The notes: generated from the sequence alone by a model not told the origin. Numbered from the stretch's first letter, positions 1 to 9,045 are shown. The stretch: 43,658 nt of DNA from a virus (IMGVR_UViG_3300020056_001541:1-43658); one strand, 5' to 3'. Translations and numbers: made by a program.

Positions 1-815
1 GCAAAACTGTTTGGACATTTACGTCAGGGGAAGATTTAACCACTGACGAGTTTGCACAGGTAGATGCTGACGGCAATCACTGGGCTATTGGACTAATGCA
101 ATGGAGTCAGATCAACGACACACAGGATTCATTTTGGAGTGTAGAAAACAACACAGTGTCTGCGTCAAGCAAGAGAGACTATGCTGTAAGTGCTAGTAAT
201 GCAAGTGCATTTGATGGTGAGTTGGACTTAGACGGATTGAGTTCAAACAGGATCTCATCTACCATAGGAAACAAACAGGACTTTGATTCAGGTATAGCAC
301 AAAACACTTGGGTTATCATATGTGCCATATTCAATAAGTCAGGCAACCAGATTGCTTTTAGAGTAAATGGTGATAATGCATTTACACCTGTAAATGACTA
401 TGATAACGCACTAAACACCAACTTGGATTTGCGATTCTTCCGCAATAGAGCCAACGAACGAATGCAAGGTCAAATGGCAGAGTTCCTTACTTTTGCTGGA
501 TTGCCAGGCACAGGTGGCACAGATGTCAGCCACGTAGAACGCATAGAAGGATACCTTGCTCACAAGTGGGCTCAAACAGGCAGTTTACCTGTGAGTCACC
601 CATATAAGAGTTCAGCACCAAAACAAAATGCTGTATTAGTGAATACCGACACAAAGGTCAGCCTTGATGGTTCTGACATTGACAGGATTGTGCTGTGGAA
701 AAATCACAGACAAACATCAGGTAATATGGCGTTCAACACATACAACAAAGACGTAAACACTCGTCCTACAACCGGATTGATGTATCCTCGTGTAAGGACA
801 CGTAGGCGTGGATAA
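1..815 (+). CDS. Tail fibre/virion surface protein, LamG-like C-terminal domain (5' partial)
   Basis: The reading frame is open from base 3, so the gene starts upstream of the window. An internal ATG at 96 is not a convincing start because no Shine-Dalgarno site precedes it and the frame runs through it. The visible ~270 residues end in a concanavalin A/LamG-like jelly-roll. The typical terminal block is present (VERIEGYLAHKWAQTGSLP followed by HPYKS), which in this family closes the lectin-like fold. Such domains bind glycans on phage fibres and adhesins. It is followed by a late promoter and further fibre genes, so a role as a distal tail-fibre or baseplate-associated receptor-binding protein is likely. 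Function is inferred from domain and context only. Confidence 0.75.
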   Translation, partial: KTVWTFTSGEDLTTDEFAQVDADGNHWAIGLMQWSQINDTQDSFWSVENNTVSASSKRDYAVSASNASAFDGELDLDGLSSNRISSTIGNKQDFDSGIAQNTWVIICAIFNKSGNQIAFRVNGDNAFTPVNDYDNALNTNLDLRFFRNRANERMQGQMAEFLTFAGLPGTGGTDVSHVERIEGYLAHKWAQTGSLPVSHPYKSSAPKQNAVLVNTDTKVSLDGSDIDRIVLWKNHRQTSGNMAFNTYNKDVNTRPTTGLMYPRVRTRRRG

Positions 816-823
816 GATAAATA
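816..823 (+). promoter_or_regulatory. T4-type late promoter (GATAAATA)
   Basis: GATAAATA lies directly behind the upstream stop codon and 23 bases before the next start at 847. It matches the T4 late -10 element TATAAATA at seven of eight positions and has no -35 box, as expected for gp55/gp45-dependent late promoters. The same word recurs before other virion genes in the window. Confidence 0.7.
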
Positions 824-846
824 TACAAAAGAACAGGATTTAGAGA

Positions 847-2298
847 ATGGCATTTTTTCCACTAGTATTAGACACAAGCGACGGTAATCAAATCAAAGAG
901 ATTCCCAGCGGAAGCGAATTGAGCATGGCAGGAGTTGAACTTTCCGGCTTGAATAATCTCACTATTGGAGGCGCTTTAAATGGCAATTCCATTTCAACTG
1001 TAGGAGATGCAACAATTGGAAATGATGCAATTATTTCTGGAGGCGCAAGTGTAGGTGGTAATCTTTCTAGTGCAACTTTGAATGTGACAGGTATATCCAC
1101 AGTAGACGATTTAACTGTAAGCGGAACATTAACACTAGGAGCAACAGATGTATCAACTTATCTTGTGCAAAGTGATTGGGCAATTTTAAATCCATCTGAT
1201 CCTGCATTTATTAAAAACAAGCCCGATATACAAGATGGAGCCACAGTGCTTAACGATTTGACTGACGTGCAAGCAGATGTAACATCTCCTGCTATAGCAG
1301 ATCCTAGTCGACTTGTATTGGGCTGGGACGCAGGTGGTGGCGCATGGGTTGCAGCAAATCCAGCAGGAGGTATTGACTTAACAGCCTTTAGCGTTACCAA
1401 TACCGCAGCCACACCTAATAGTAATGGTGATTTGCAATATAACACAGGCACAGGTGAATTCACTTTTGAAAGAGCAGATATTCCACGGTCATTGGCAGAT
1501 CTTGGAGTGACAAATAACGTTGACGAATCAAACTTTTCAGAGGTAGCAGCACCGGCTAGGTATTTCAAAACAACTGCAATTGTATCAGACAGTTTTATTA
1601 ACGTAAGTGTTGCACAAGATGATGTTAATGGCGATCAGGTAACATTTTCTTTTAACGATCCAGGGTATCTTACTGCTGAAGCAGACACATTGGATTCTGT
1701 AGTAGGAAGAGGTGCTGTTACTGCATTGTCTATACAAACAGGCGATATAACTGCAACCAGCATAGACTCAGTAGCATCTCCAGGAACACCTAATAGTTTA
1801 GGCTATAGCAGCGGAATAAGTTTAGATCTAACAGCAGACTTGACTTCTACAAACGGCAATGTTACAATGACCAACGGTCAAATCACAGCTACAAACGGCA
1901 CAGTCACAGGAAATATTGTCAACGCAACAGATGAGTTCACCGGAGATAGAGTCAATGCTAGCACTGCTGAACTGGTTCTTAATGGAACTAAGGTTACTGT
2001 TGAGCCAAATCATTTCAAAATTACACCAAATGTAACACTTCCTAGTTCACCAACTGTAGGCGATTTTACACACAACGGCGACAGTGTAGCTACATATGTC
2101 AACGACAAAGATGGAGGAGGAAATCCTGGATGGGTTTGGTTAGGTGGACCTTTTGCTCCAGAGGGTATTATTTTTCCAAACAAAACAACCACAGAACGTA
2201 ATGCCTTGTCTGGGGTATTAGGAATGGCAATACTTAATGTTACTACTGGCAAACTAGAAGTCTACGACGGATCAAGCTGGATTGTTGTAGGACCATAA
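847..2298 (+). CDS. Phage tail-fibre-like structural protein
   Basis: This 483-residue protein is rich in Gly, Ser, Thr, Asn and Val. Residues about 25-100 form a quasi-repetitive stretch of short beta-strand units (for example GNLSSATLNVTGISTVDDL), the pattern of a trimeric beta-helical fibre shaft. Comparable T/G/N-rich units recur around residues 300-370. The C-terminus (about 390-483) contains a fold seen at the ends of many cyanophage fibre proteins: FPNKTTTERNAL, then a strand reading KLEVYDGSSWIVVG. There is no enzymatic motif. It sits between a LamG-type fibre protein and another small fibre-like gene, each behind its own late promoter. It is a virion fibre or baseplate-decorating protein; the exact T4 counterpart cannot be named. 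Confidence 0.7.
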   Translation: MAFFPLVLDTSDGNQIKEIPSGSELSMAGVELSGLNNLTIGGALNGNSISTVGDATIGNDAIISGGASVGGNLSSATLNVTGISTVDDLTVSGTLTLGATDVSTYLVQSDWAILNPSDPAFIKNKPDIQDGATVLNDLTDVQADVTSPAIADPSRLVLGWDAGGGAWVAANPAGGIDLTAFSVTNTAATPNSNGDLQYNTGTGEFTFERADIPRSLADLGVTNNVDESNFSEVAAPARYFKTTAIVSDSFINVSVAQDDVNGDQVTFSFNDPGYLTAEADTLDSVVGRGAVTALSIQTGDITATSIDSVASPGTPNSLGYSSGISLDLTADLTSTNGNVTMTNGQITATNGTVTGNIVNATDEFTGDRVNASTAELVLNGTKVTVEPNHFKITPNVTLPSSPTVGDFTHNGDSVATYVNDKDGGGNPGWVWLGGPFAPEGIIFPNKTTTERNALSGVLGMAILNVTTGKLEVYDGSSWIVVGP

Positions 2299-2306
2299 AT
2301 CAAACG

Positions 2307-2335
2307 CTCCGTTGTGATAAATATATAAAACGGAG
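2307..2335 (+). promoter_or_regulatory. RBS-sequestering hairpin with a late promoter in its loop
   Basis: CTCCGTT (2307-2313) and AACGGAG (2329-2335) are perfect 7-bp inverted repeats separated by 15 bases. The right arm contains the GGAG Shine-Dalgarno of the gene starting at 2342. The loop contains the late promoter GATAAATA (2316-2323), whose expected start site falls at about 2329. Read-through transcripts would fold and hide the ribosome site, whereas late transcripts would lack the left arm. This is the design described for T4 e, soc and I-TevI. The sequence is observed; the mechanism is inferred. Confidence 0.55.
2316..2323 (+). promoter_or_regulatory. T4-type late promoter (GATAAATA)
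   Basis: GATAAATA followed by TATAAAA lies in the loop of the 2307-2335 hairpin, 18 bases before the start at 2342. It has the same core as the other late promoters in the window. Confidence 0.7.
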
Positions 2336-2341
2336 AACACT

Positions 2342-3037
2342 ATGCCATTAACATTACCAAATTTAGGAAACATTGTAAACGACGGCACCGGCGACGATCT
2401 TTACACAGCATTTACAAAAGTCAATGCAGCACTATCCGACCTTGATACAAGATCAGAACAAACCACAGCGTCTAACACAGAAGATGGATTCCCTGTATTT
2501 AGAGAGCAAGTAGGAAGCGAATTACAATTTAACACCTTACAAGTTGATCCGCTGTTTCCAGATAGCATGGCAATACGGGTAGTTAATGGGCAAGTAATGT
2601 TAGCCAGCAAACAGGCTAATTTTAGATATGCACTAGACAAGCCAGGTGATCCACAAGATGGTGTTGTGCTGGTTTCTAATCCTTCCAAAATCGTATATTT
2701 TAAACCTACACAAGGTGCAGACATTCAACTTAATCGTGTTAATGAAGTAGACGGTGTTTATAATATAGAAGTAGCAATAGATTCACAATTGGTAAGAGAA
2801 ACTGCTCCGCGTGTCTCTGCCAACCTAGATTTACAAGGTAATGACATTGTTAACATAGGCAGTTTAGACGGGTTAGCTATAGATAGCATTAACGAATTAT
2901 TCAGTTGGGATTTTGGAGATTTATCTCCAAATCCGTCTAGTATAATTGATTTCATTGTAAATTCAATTGATGTCGACTTTGGCACATATGCAGATCCAAA
3001 TAATCAAGTAGTGGATTTTGGCGTAATTACAACATAA
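2342..3037 (+). CDS. Tail-fibre/virion structural protein
   Basis: This 231-residue protein starts with ATG six bases after GGAG. Its N-terminus (LPNLGNIVNDGTGDDLYTAF then TKVNAALSDLD) is a pattern I associate with small structural proteins of marine T4-like phages: a short helical attachment region that often reads 'NDGTGD.LR.AF.KVN'. Residues 50-231 look beta-rich without an enzymatic signature. The gene stands between two fibre-like genes and ends 9 bases before the 1371-aa surface protein. It is likely a minor tail-fibre or adaptor component. No specific T4 gene can be assigned. Confidence 0.65.
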   Translation: MPLTLPNLGNIVNDGTGDDLYTAFTKVNAALSDLDTRSEQTTASNTEDGFPVFREQVGSELQFNTLQVDPLFPDSMAIRVVNGQVMLASKQANFRYALDKPGDPQDGVVLVSNPSKIVYFKPTQGADIQLNRVNEVDGVYNIEVAIDSQLVRETAPRVSANLDLQGNDIVNIGSLDGLAIDSINELFSWDFGDLSPNPSSIIDFIVNSIDVDFGTYADPNNQVVDFGVITT

Positions 3038-3046
3038 GGATAGTAA

Positions 3047-6000
3047 ATGAGTTTACCTCAGTGGACAAAAGAAACTGGCGATAGTTTAGGAACAATCAAC
3101 GAGCGTGAAAACATTGCTATTGATTTGCCTCTTGCTGATACAACTGCAACGACTGTTAGCTTGATTGCTGGAGAATTACCTCCAGGGCTACGTATAGATA
3201 ATTTTCAAATAAAAGGTGTGCCATTTGAAGTTAATAGAACTAAAATATTTGAATTTACCATCAGAGGAACAACTCTTGCAGGAGTATTAGATAGGACATT
3301 TACAATCACTGTAGAAGGTCCAGATGCGCCGGTATGGATTACACCAGAGGGGCCATTAAACATAAGTGCAGTGCCTAATTTAGATTATTGGCTTGACACT
3401 GTAAACACTAATTTTGGTCTTAACAAGTCAAACGGCGTTGTATGGCAACCGCAAAGTGTAAGCACATTTGACGGAGCACCGTCAAACTTAGAAGGTGCCG
3501 ATGGCGAGTATGCATTTGATTTACAAACAAATCAGTATTTTGAGAAAATATCAGGACGCTGGTATAAACTTAATTCAACAATAATAAAAAATATACTAGG
3601 AAGTGATATAGATTTATCATCCAGTCAAAGTGTGCCTAATCCTATAAACATAGAATACTGGTTAAACGCAAATAAAGATTTGGGCGGTTTAGACTTGCGC
3701 TTGAGAAGGTATAGCGAATCACAAGATGCATGGTTGCCAGTTGAATATACTGTAAGTTATACGCCTCCAATTGATCCAGGTGACAAGCAAATATGGGTAG
3801 AAATTTATCCTGAAGACATAAAGTTTAGTTTAAAAATTTATAATTTGCCAGAAATGCAATGGGAAGAATTAAACTACGAATTTACTGACGTCCCACCTGA
3901 TAGAGCAAGCACAGCATATTTTGTCTTAGACAGCAGTTTTGTAGATTTTCAACTTCAAGCAATTGATACAGACCTAAAAGCTGGAGATAGTTTAAAATTC
4001 TATATAGCAGAAGGTGATGGCGAATTACCACCAGGATTAACATTAAACGAGGATGGTAGTATAACTGGCATTGTTGAACCTATACTAAGTCTGGATAAAG
4101 ATGCAGAACCAGGTTATGATGTAGGTATATTTGATAGATATCCTCATGATTTCACAGTGAGAGATAACGACGGATTTGATAGCTATCTTTATGATACACA
4201 ATTCTATGGCTTTGCTGACAGGACTCAAATACCAAAAAAACTTAATCGATATTTTAATTTTACTGTAACTGTAGCAGACGATGTAGGAGAAATTACAAGA
4301 GATTTCCAAATTTATCTCGTAGGTGATGATTTCTTACGAGCAGACAATACAATTATGAAAAGTGCTACAGGATTGTTCACTGCTGATGTAACATACCTGA
4401 GAAAGCCAGTGTGGCTAACTCCAGGTTATCTCGGTGCAAAACGTGCAGATAATTATCAAACAATATATTTAGAAGTATATGATCCTAATACTTTGCTAGG
4501 AGTAATTACATATGTTCTTCGTGGAACAAATGATGATGGATCGCCTAGTTTGTTACCTCCAGGATTAGAAATAGACAATACAACAGGCGAATTGGTAGGA
4601 ACAATTCCGTATCAACCTGCTGTTTCTAAACAATACAGATTCACAGTTGAAGCACAACGCAGCGAAAGTGATTTAGATATTGCAGAAATTTTCTTTAACA
4701 TTTTTGAAGATACTGTGTCTAACAAAACAGAAATAAGGGTTTTTAAACTTCCTACAGGATTACAAGACGGGCTAGACGATTTAAATAGTTTATTAAATCG
4801 AACAATTACAATAGAAAATAATTTTTACACAGTTATTGGAACAGACGATGCTAATGTAGATTATGATATAATCAAACTGGATAGAGGTTTAGAACCTACA
4901 TATAGAGCAAATCCTTTGACGCTACAAAAGGCCGTAGAGCCCGGCGACAGTGTTTTATATGTAAGATATGATGATTTGTCAAGAGAAATTGATAGAAACT
5001 TTTATTATAGCAGAACTTTACAATACAGTAGTGTAAATATTATTGAAATAAAGTCCCAATTAACTGACGGAGTTGATAATAATGCTATAGAACCGTTTGT
5101 GTCGTGGACTGTAGAAAGTAGAGATCCAGCTTTTGATTTAGAGTTTAATTATGATGCAGCTGAAGTTGAGCAGTTACCAGGCGATACATTTTCAGATGCC
5201 GTAAAACGTTATGTTTTAGAAAAATTAATTAAACCTGCATTGCCTTCGACTGATCAAGATAAGTATGCATTATCAGATATATTGGTAAACATAATATCGC
5301 AAAGTAAAATTGAAATTTACACGCCAGAAACAAATCTTACATTAAGTAGGACCAAAATTGACAATGTTTTTCATATAGGTGATAGTGCAACAGATGACAA
5401 TCTTGTTGATGTTACAAGAGGTGCATCCAACAATCCGGACGGTAGATATTTTAGAGTTTTATTGAACAGTGCATATCCAGGAAGTTTTGTAGCAGGCGCC
5501 CAACTTAGCATAGGTGTTCCTGCCGAAACAACAATTGTTGAAAGAATAAATGTTGCAAATAATGAAGTGGTAAGTGCAGTCAAGACATTCACAGTTGATA
5601 TTTTAGGCGAAGTGGAGAGTGCTATTACTTGGATAACTCCTACAAATTTGGGCACATTGCCTGCTGGTAGGTTAAGTTATTATAAATTAGAGGCTACAAC
5701 ATCATTAGAAGGCGGCAACTTAAAATACGATCTAATTACAGGAAAACTTCCTAATGGACTTACACTTAAAAAAGATGGAGAAATTGTTGGTAGGGCAAAT
5801 CAATATGCAGAGTCAAACGTGTATAAATCTACATGGAAAAGCACTAGAGCATATGATAAAGGCGATGTGGTAGTATATGAAGGAACAAAATACAAAGCTG
5901 TTGTTGATATAAATGCCGGAGGGGATGAGAGTATATTAGAAGACACAGCATTTTTTGAAGAATTTGAATATAACAATGTAGGACTTACAACTATTGATAC

Positions 6001-7162
6001 AAGAACAATCTTTATTGATGGTAGCACAACTACTTTTGATAGAGAGTTTACATTTAAGGTCCTAGCAAGAGATAGATATGGATATAGTGCAAGATCACAA
6101 GAATTTACAATTACTGTTGTAGATATAGATCAAAACATATATACAAATCTGTATATGCAACCTTTCTTAAAACAGAATCAAAGAGACTACTTCAAAACTC
6201 TTGTAGACAACTATACAATATTTGAACCTGAATTTATTTACAGACCCTATGATCCAAATTTTGGAATTCAAAAGAATTTGAAATCATTAGCATATGCAGG
6301 CATTGAACAAAAGACATTGGCAAATTTTGTGTCTGCTGTAGCTAAAAATCACAAAAGGAAAAAATTTACTTTTGGCGATATTAAAACAGCAGAGGCAAGG
6401 CAGCCTGGTTCAAACGATGTAGTATATGAATTAGTATATGTAGAGCTTAAAGATCTACAAGAACCCGTGAAAGGACAAATACCCCAGGTTACCAAAATCA
6501 GGACAAAGAACACAACCCTTATTAACGAAGTTGATATTGAAATTAAAGACGATGACAGCAACATAGATATAGGTTTACAATTTTTTGAAGTCTTCAGTCG
6601 TGACCTAAACGATGTCGTATCTATACGTGCCGAAAATGCAGTAATTGAAATAGAAACTCGTGATAGTGGTGTTATACAACTACCAGCTGCTGGTGTTATA
6701 TCAATATTAGATAGAAATAATCAAGTGGTGAATATAATTGCAACCACTACATCCAACAATTCAAGTCCGGCGCCAATGCGTTTTAGACCAATCGGTCAAA
6801 CTATAAGCATTGACAGCGATGCATTGATTGTGAGCGATCAAAAAGATCAATTTAGATACGTTAGTAACATTAGTAATATGCGTAAAAGAATTGCTGCTAT
6901 TGGTGCAAGTGAACGTGAGTTTTTACCTTTGTGGATGAGAACCAGTCAAGAAGGCAGTATAAGAGAAATTGATTATACATTAGCTGTTCCTATCTGTTAT
7001 TGCAAAGCAGGCTCAGGACAGCGTATTAAAGAAAACATACAACAAAGTGAATTTAATTTTTCATTAATAAACTATGAAATAGATAGATATATTGTGGATG
7101 CAACCACCGATAATCAATCGGAACAGTATATTCTATTTCCAAATTATAAATTTAATGTGTAG
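3047..7162 (+). CDS. Giant virion surface protein with Ig-like (He_PIG-type) repeats
   Basis: This 1371-residue protein has at least four cadherin/putative-Ig type repeats. They are recognised by the strand 'LPPGL' followed by 'G.I.G': about residues 43-47, 326-331, 502-507 and 900-905 (the last is LPNGL). Around residue 927 a segment reads STRAYDKGDVVVYEGTKYKA, which resembles a type 5/12 carbohydrate-binding (chitin-binding-like) module. The C-terminal third (about 1035-1371) has a distinct, less repetitive domain with few gaps. Such long Ig-repeat proteins of marine myoviruses are tail-fibre or baseplate proteins contacting the host envelope. It begins 9 bases after the preceding fibre gene and shares its transcript. 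The adhesive role is inferred from the repeats. Confidence 0.75.
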   Translation: MSLPQWTKETGDSLGTINERENIAIDLPLADTTATTVSLIAGELPPGLRIDNFQIKGVPFEVNRTKIFEFTIRGTTLAGVLDRTFTITVEGPDAPVWITPEGPLNISAVPNLDYWLDTVNTNFGLNKSNGVVWQPQSVSTFDGAPSNLEGADGEYAFDLQTNQYFEKISGRWYKLNSTIIKNILGSDIDLSSSQSVPNPINIEYWLNANKDLGGLDLRLRRYSESQDAWLPVEYTVSYTPPIDPGDKQIWVEIYPEDIKFSLKIYNLPEMQWEELNYEFTDVPPDRASTAYFVLDSSFVDFQLQAIDTDLKAGDSLKFYIAEGDGELPPGLTLNEDGSITGIVEPILSLDKDAEPGYDVGIFDRYPHDFTVRDNDGFDSYLYDTQFYGFADRTQIPKKLNRYFNFTVTVADDVGEITRDFQIYLVGDDFLRADNTIMKSATGLFTADVTYLRKPVWLTPGYLGAKRADNYQTIYLEVYDPNTLLGVITYVLRGTNDDGSPSLLPPGLEIDNTTGELVGTIPYQPAVSKQYRFTVEAQRSESDLDIAEIFFNIFEDTVSNKTEIRVFKLPTGLQDGLDDLNSLLNRTITIENNFYTVIGTDDANVDYDIIKLDRGLEPTYRANPLTLQKAVEPGDSVLYVRYDDLSREIDRNFYYSRTLQYSSVNIIEIKSQLTDGVDNNAIEPFVSWTVESRDPAFDLEFNYDAAEVEQLPGDTFSDAVKRYVLEKLIKPALPSTDQDKYALSDILVNIISQSKIEIYTPETNLTLSRTKIDNVFHIGDSATDDNLVDVTRGASNNPDGRYFRVLLNSAYPGSFVAGAQLSIGVPAETTIVERINVANNEVVSAVKTFTVDILGEVESAITWITPTNLGTLPAGRLSYYKLEATTSLEGGNLKYDLITGKLPNGLTLKKDGEIVGRANQYAESNVYKSTWKSTRAYDKGDVVVYEGTKYKAVVDINAGGDESILEDTAFFEEFEYNNVGLTTIDTRTIFIDGSTTTFDREFTFKVLARDRYGYSARSQEFTITVVDIDQNIYTNLYMQPFLKQNQRDYFKTLVDNYTIFEPEFIYRPYDPNFGIQKNLKSLAYAGIEQKTLANFVSAVAKNHKRKKFTFGDIKTAEARQPGSNDVVYELVYVELKDLQEPVKGQIPQVTKIRTKNTTLINEVDIEIKDDDSNIDIGLQFFEVFSRDLNDVVSIRAENAVIEIETRDSGVIQLPAAGVISILDRNNQVVNIIATTTSNNSSPAPMRFRPIGQTISIDSDALIVSDQKDQFRYVSNISNMRKRIAAIGASEREFLPLWMRTSQEGSIREIDYTLAVPICYCKAGSGQRIKENIQQSEFNFSLINYEIDRYIVDATTDNQSEQYILFPNYKFNV

Positions 7163-7167
7163 AATAT

Positions 7168-7175
7168 TATAAATA
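7168..7175 (+). promoter_or_regulatory. T4-type late promoter (TATAAATA, perfect match)
   Basis: TATAAATA matches the T4 late consensus exactly. It lies 20 bases upstream of the ATG at 7195, and a GAGG ribosome site at 7184-7187 falls downstream of the expected start site. Confidence 0.75.
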
Positions 7176-7194
7176 AATGTAGCGAGGAACTAAG

Positions 7195-7824
7195 ATGGCA
7201 AGTAGCATTATACATACAACAATAGATGAACAATATCCTGTAGCAGGTGTTGATAACGATAGTCAAGGTTTTAGAGATAATTTTTCTATAATCAAAGATA
7301 ACTTTAGTATTGCAGCAAACGAAATTACCGATCTGCAAGATAATGTTTTGTTACGTGCCCCTTTAACCGGACAAGACACAGCAGCCTTCGAAACACAAAA
7401 TAGTTTAAATAATGCTACACTATCCACATTAAATTTAAAATCTGCTACGCTAGAATCTAACAACACTGTGGCAGGTGATGCAGATCGCACAGTATCATTT
7501 AATGTAGGACACTATTTTCCTATAACTGTTGATACAAGTTTAACATTGACATGCTCCGACTGGCCGAGTGAACATTATGCAGAAATCTACATAGAATTGA
7601 AAGCGTCAACTAGCAATCAAGACACAGTGACATTTGCAAGCACAAATTCAGGCGGTGCACCAACTGCTACTTATCTTGTAGACACTGCAACAGAAGCATT
7701 GTCATATTGGACGACTAGAACCTTAACATTAGATAGTGCAACAGATCCAAGAGATATTGTAAAACTTTGGACTGCTGACGGTGGTATCACTGTCTTTATC
7801 CAACATGTAGGAAGATTCCAATAA
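7195..7824 (+). CDS. Small tail/virion structural protein
   Basis: This 209-residue protein begins with a conserved short region (YPVAGVDNDSQGFRDNFSII) seen at the N-terminus of fibre-associated proteins in marine T4-like phages. A stretch around residues 62-90 reads like fibre-shaft units (NSLNNATLSTLNLKSATLES). The remainder, about 95-209, is a compact beta-rich domain rich in Thr and Asp. It has no signal peptide and no catalytic motif. It is expressed from a perfect late promoter and directly follows the giant Ig-repeat protein, so a fibre or fibre-attachment role is likely. The exact counterpart is unknown. Confidence 0.6.
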   Translation: MASSIIHTTIDEQYPVAGVDNDSQGFRDNFSIIKDNFSIAANEITDLQDNVLLRAPLTGQDTAAFETQNSLNNATLSTLNLKSATLESNNTVAGDADRTVSFNVGHYFPITVDTSLTLTCSDWPSEHYAEIYIELKASTSNQDTVTFASTNSGGAPTATYLVDTATEALSYWTTRTLTLDSATDPRDIVKLWTADGGITVFIQHVGRFQ

Positions 7825-7828
7825 AATA

Positions 7829-8062
7829 ATGCATCCTGGTATAACAGATCTAAGTGAATTTACTGATACCCAGCTTGAGGAAAAATTAATAAAGCTGAAC
7901 AGATATTATTTTACTACAGATAATCCTGATCTACGGCAGCAAATGATTCTTGTTATGGATTCATACAAGAGCGAAATAGAAATGAGAAGAGCTGCTGCAA
8001 AAAAACAACAGTTAGATGCAAGCGGCGATAATGATCTTGACAATTTAATAAATGTATCGTAA
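7829..8062 (+). CDS. Conserved small T4-like phage protein
   Basis: This 77-residue protein is predicted to be almost fully helical. It reads MHPGITDLSEFTDTQLEEK, then a 'YF.T.NPDLRQQM' stretch, then a charged C-terminus ending in DLDNLINVS. I recognise the general pattern (MHP..DL..L.D.ELE.K) as a conserved small protein of marine T4-like phages, but its function is not known to me. It starts five bases after the stop of the upstream structural gene, so it is probably co-translated with it. It could be a small virion or assembly factor. Confidence 0.6.
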   Translation: MHPGITDLSEFTDTQLEEKLIKLNRYYFTTDNPDLRQQMILVMDSYKSEIEMRRAAAKKQQLDASGDNDLDNLINVS

Positions 8063-8071
8063 AATACATAG

Positions 8072-8596
8072 ATGCTCATGAAGACAGACGAACTTGGTAT
8101 TCCGCGATTTAGTAATCGTAATCTTATAGATATGATCTATTCGGGTCAGCATGACAAGTGCCATGTAGTATTGTGCGAGTCAACTGATGATGTAGATAAA
8201 TTCAATAGTGCAATGGAAGCACAAGGTATGGATCTATTGCAGAAATACATTCCGTTAGATGTAGATCAAAAGACTTTTGACGGTGTATGTCAAAGTGAAT
8301 GGTTTATGCCTGACGAATACAAGAACATGGACATTTCAGAATATTTACAAAGTAAATGTAAAACACAAGAAGAACTTACACGTTATTTTGAAGAATATGC
8401 AGAGTTTAACAAACGAGGTATGCTACCGCTATTACGCTATATGGTTTATCTTGTGGACTTTATGCGTGAAAACGATATTGTATGGGGTGTAGGTCGTGGA
8501 TCAAGTGTAGCAAGTTATGTGCTATATTTGATTGGTGTTCATAAGATAAACAGTATAAAATACAATTTAGATTGGCGTGAGTTTTTACGAGACTAA
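8072..8596 (+). CDS. DnaE-like (DNA polymerase III alpha) fragment without catalytic centre
   Basis: The C-terminal 38 residues (137-174) align with the end of the DnaE region just before the palm catalytic aspartates. The GVGRGSSVASYVLYLIGV block is followed by a 'K..SIKYNL.WREFL' strand, like 'GRGSAAGSLV.Y.LGI...DPI.YNLLFERFLN' in bacterial Pol III alpha. The protein stops there, so the catalytic PDxD motif is absent. It also lacks the PHP domain of full-length DnaE (~1100 residues). A polymerase activity is therefore excluded; a binding or decoy role is possible. The start may be ATG 8072 or ATG 8078, and neither has a clear ribosome site. The 9-base gap to the previous gene suggests coupling. 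Confidence 0.6.
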   Translation: MLMKTDELGIPRFSNRNLIDMIYSGQHDKCHVVLCESTDDVDKFNSAMEAQGMDLLQKYIPLDVDQKTFDGVCQSEWFMPDEYKNMDISEYLQSKCKTQEELTRYFEEYAEFNKRGMLPLLRYMVYLVDFMRENDIVWGVGRGSSVASYVLYLIGVHKINSIKYNLDWREFLRD

Positions 8597-8599
8597 ATA
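8592..8599 (+). promoter_or_regulatory. Late promoter variant (ACTAAATA)
   Basis: ACTAAATA overlaps the stop codon of the DnaE-like gene and lies 27 bases before the ATG at 8626, with AAAGGAG in between. CTAAATA is a variant of the T4 late motif also seen before dnaJ in this window. Confidence 0.55.
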
Positions 8600-8625
8600 T
8601 ATACGCACATAAAGGAGACCATACG

Positions 8626-9045
8626 ATGCCAATGAGACAAAAAGGTAGGAAAATTTACCGCACAATGCAAGGAAAGCAAATTGATTTAGATCTGCTTATC
8701 AAAAGAAATGAGTTGACACCTGCTGTGGGTAATGCTAAAGTAAACGCTAGAGGTGACGAATTAGGCCCAGGTGGTAAAATTATTCGCAAGCGTGAAGAAG
8801 TTGTTAAGGAATACTACAAAGGTAGTAAACCTGTAGTCAATGAAGAAGCAGTGTCACAGGAACGTGTTGCTAAAGAAGCAACTCCGGCACCTGTCAAAGC
8901 AACTGCTGCTGAACAAAAAATGCTTGACGAGTTTGATAGCGAACCTGTTCCACCTAAAAAGTCAACCCCTGTAAAATCAACTGCCACTAAAGAAGAAGAG
9001 TGGGTAGAAGATGAAGAAGGAAATTTTGTTAAAAAAGGTGACTAA
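8626..9045 (+). CDS. Conserved T4-like phage protein with disordered tail
   Basis: This 139-residue basic/acidic protein has a conserved N-terminal half (MRQKGRKIYRTMQGKQIDLD, then ELTPAVGNAKVNARGDELGPG) that I recognise from marine T4-like phages without a known function. Residues about 70-139 are rich in Ala, Pro, Glu, Lys and Thr, with acidic repeats, and are likely disordered. AAAGGAG is well placed before the ATG. The late promoter just upstream and the TAATG overlap with the co-chaperonin gene suggest expression during virion assembly. A scaffold-like or small capsid-associated role is possible but unproven. Confidence 0.6.
   Translation: MPMRQKGRKIYRTMQGKQIDLDLLIKRNELTPAVGNAKVNARGDELGPGGKIIRKREEVVKEYYKGSKPVVNEEAVSQERVAKEATPAPVKATAAEQKMLDEFDSEPVPPKKSTPVKSTATKEEEWVEDEEGNFVKKGD

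Noticed and set aside
1158-1568. Minus-strand open frame of 136 codons
   Set aside because: It is the complement of a continuous plus-strand fibre gene with consistent composition, and no ribosome site or family motif is visible.
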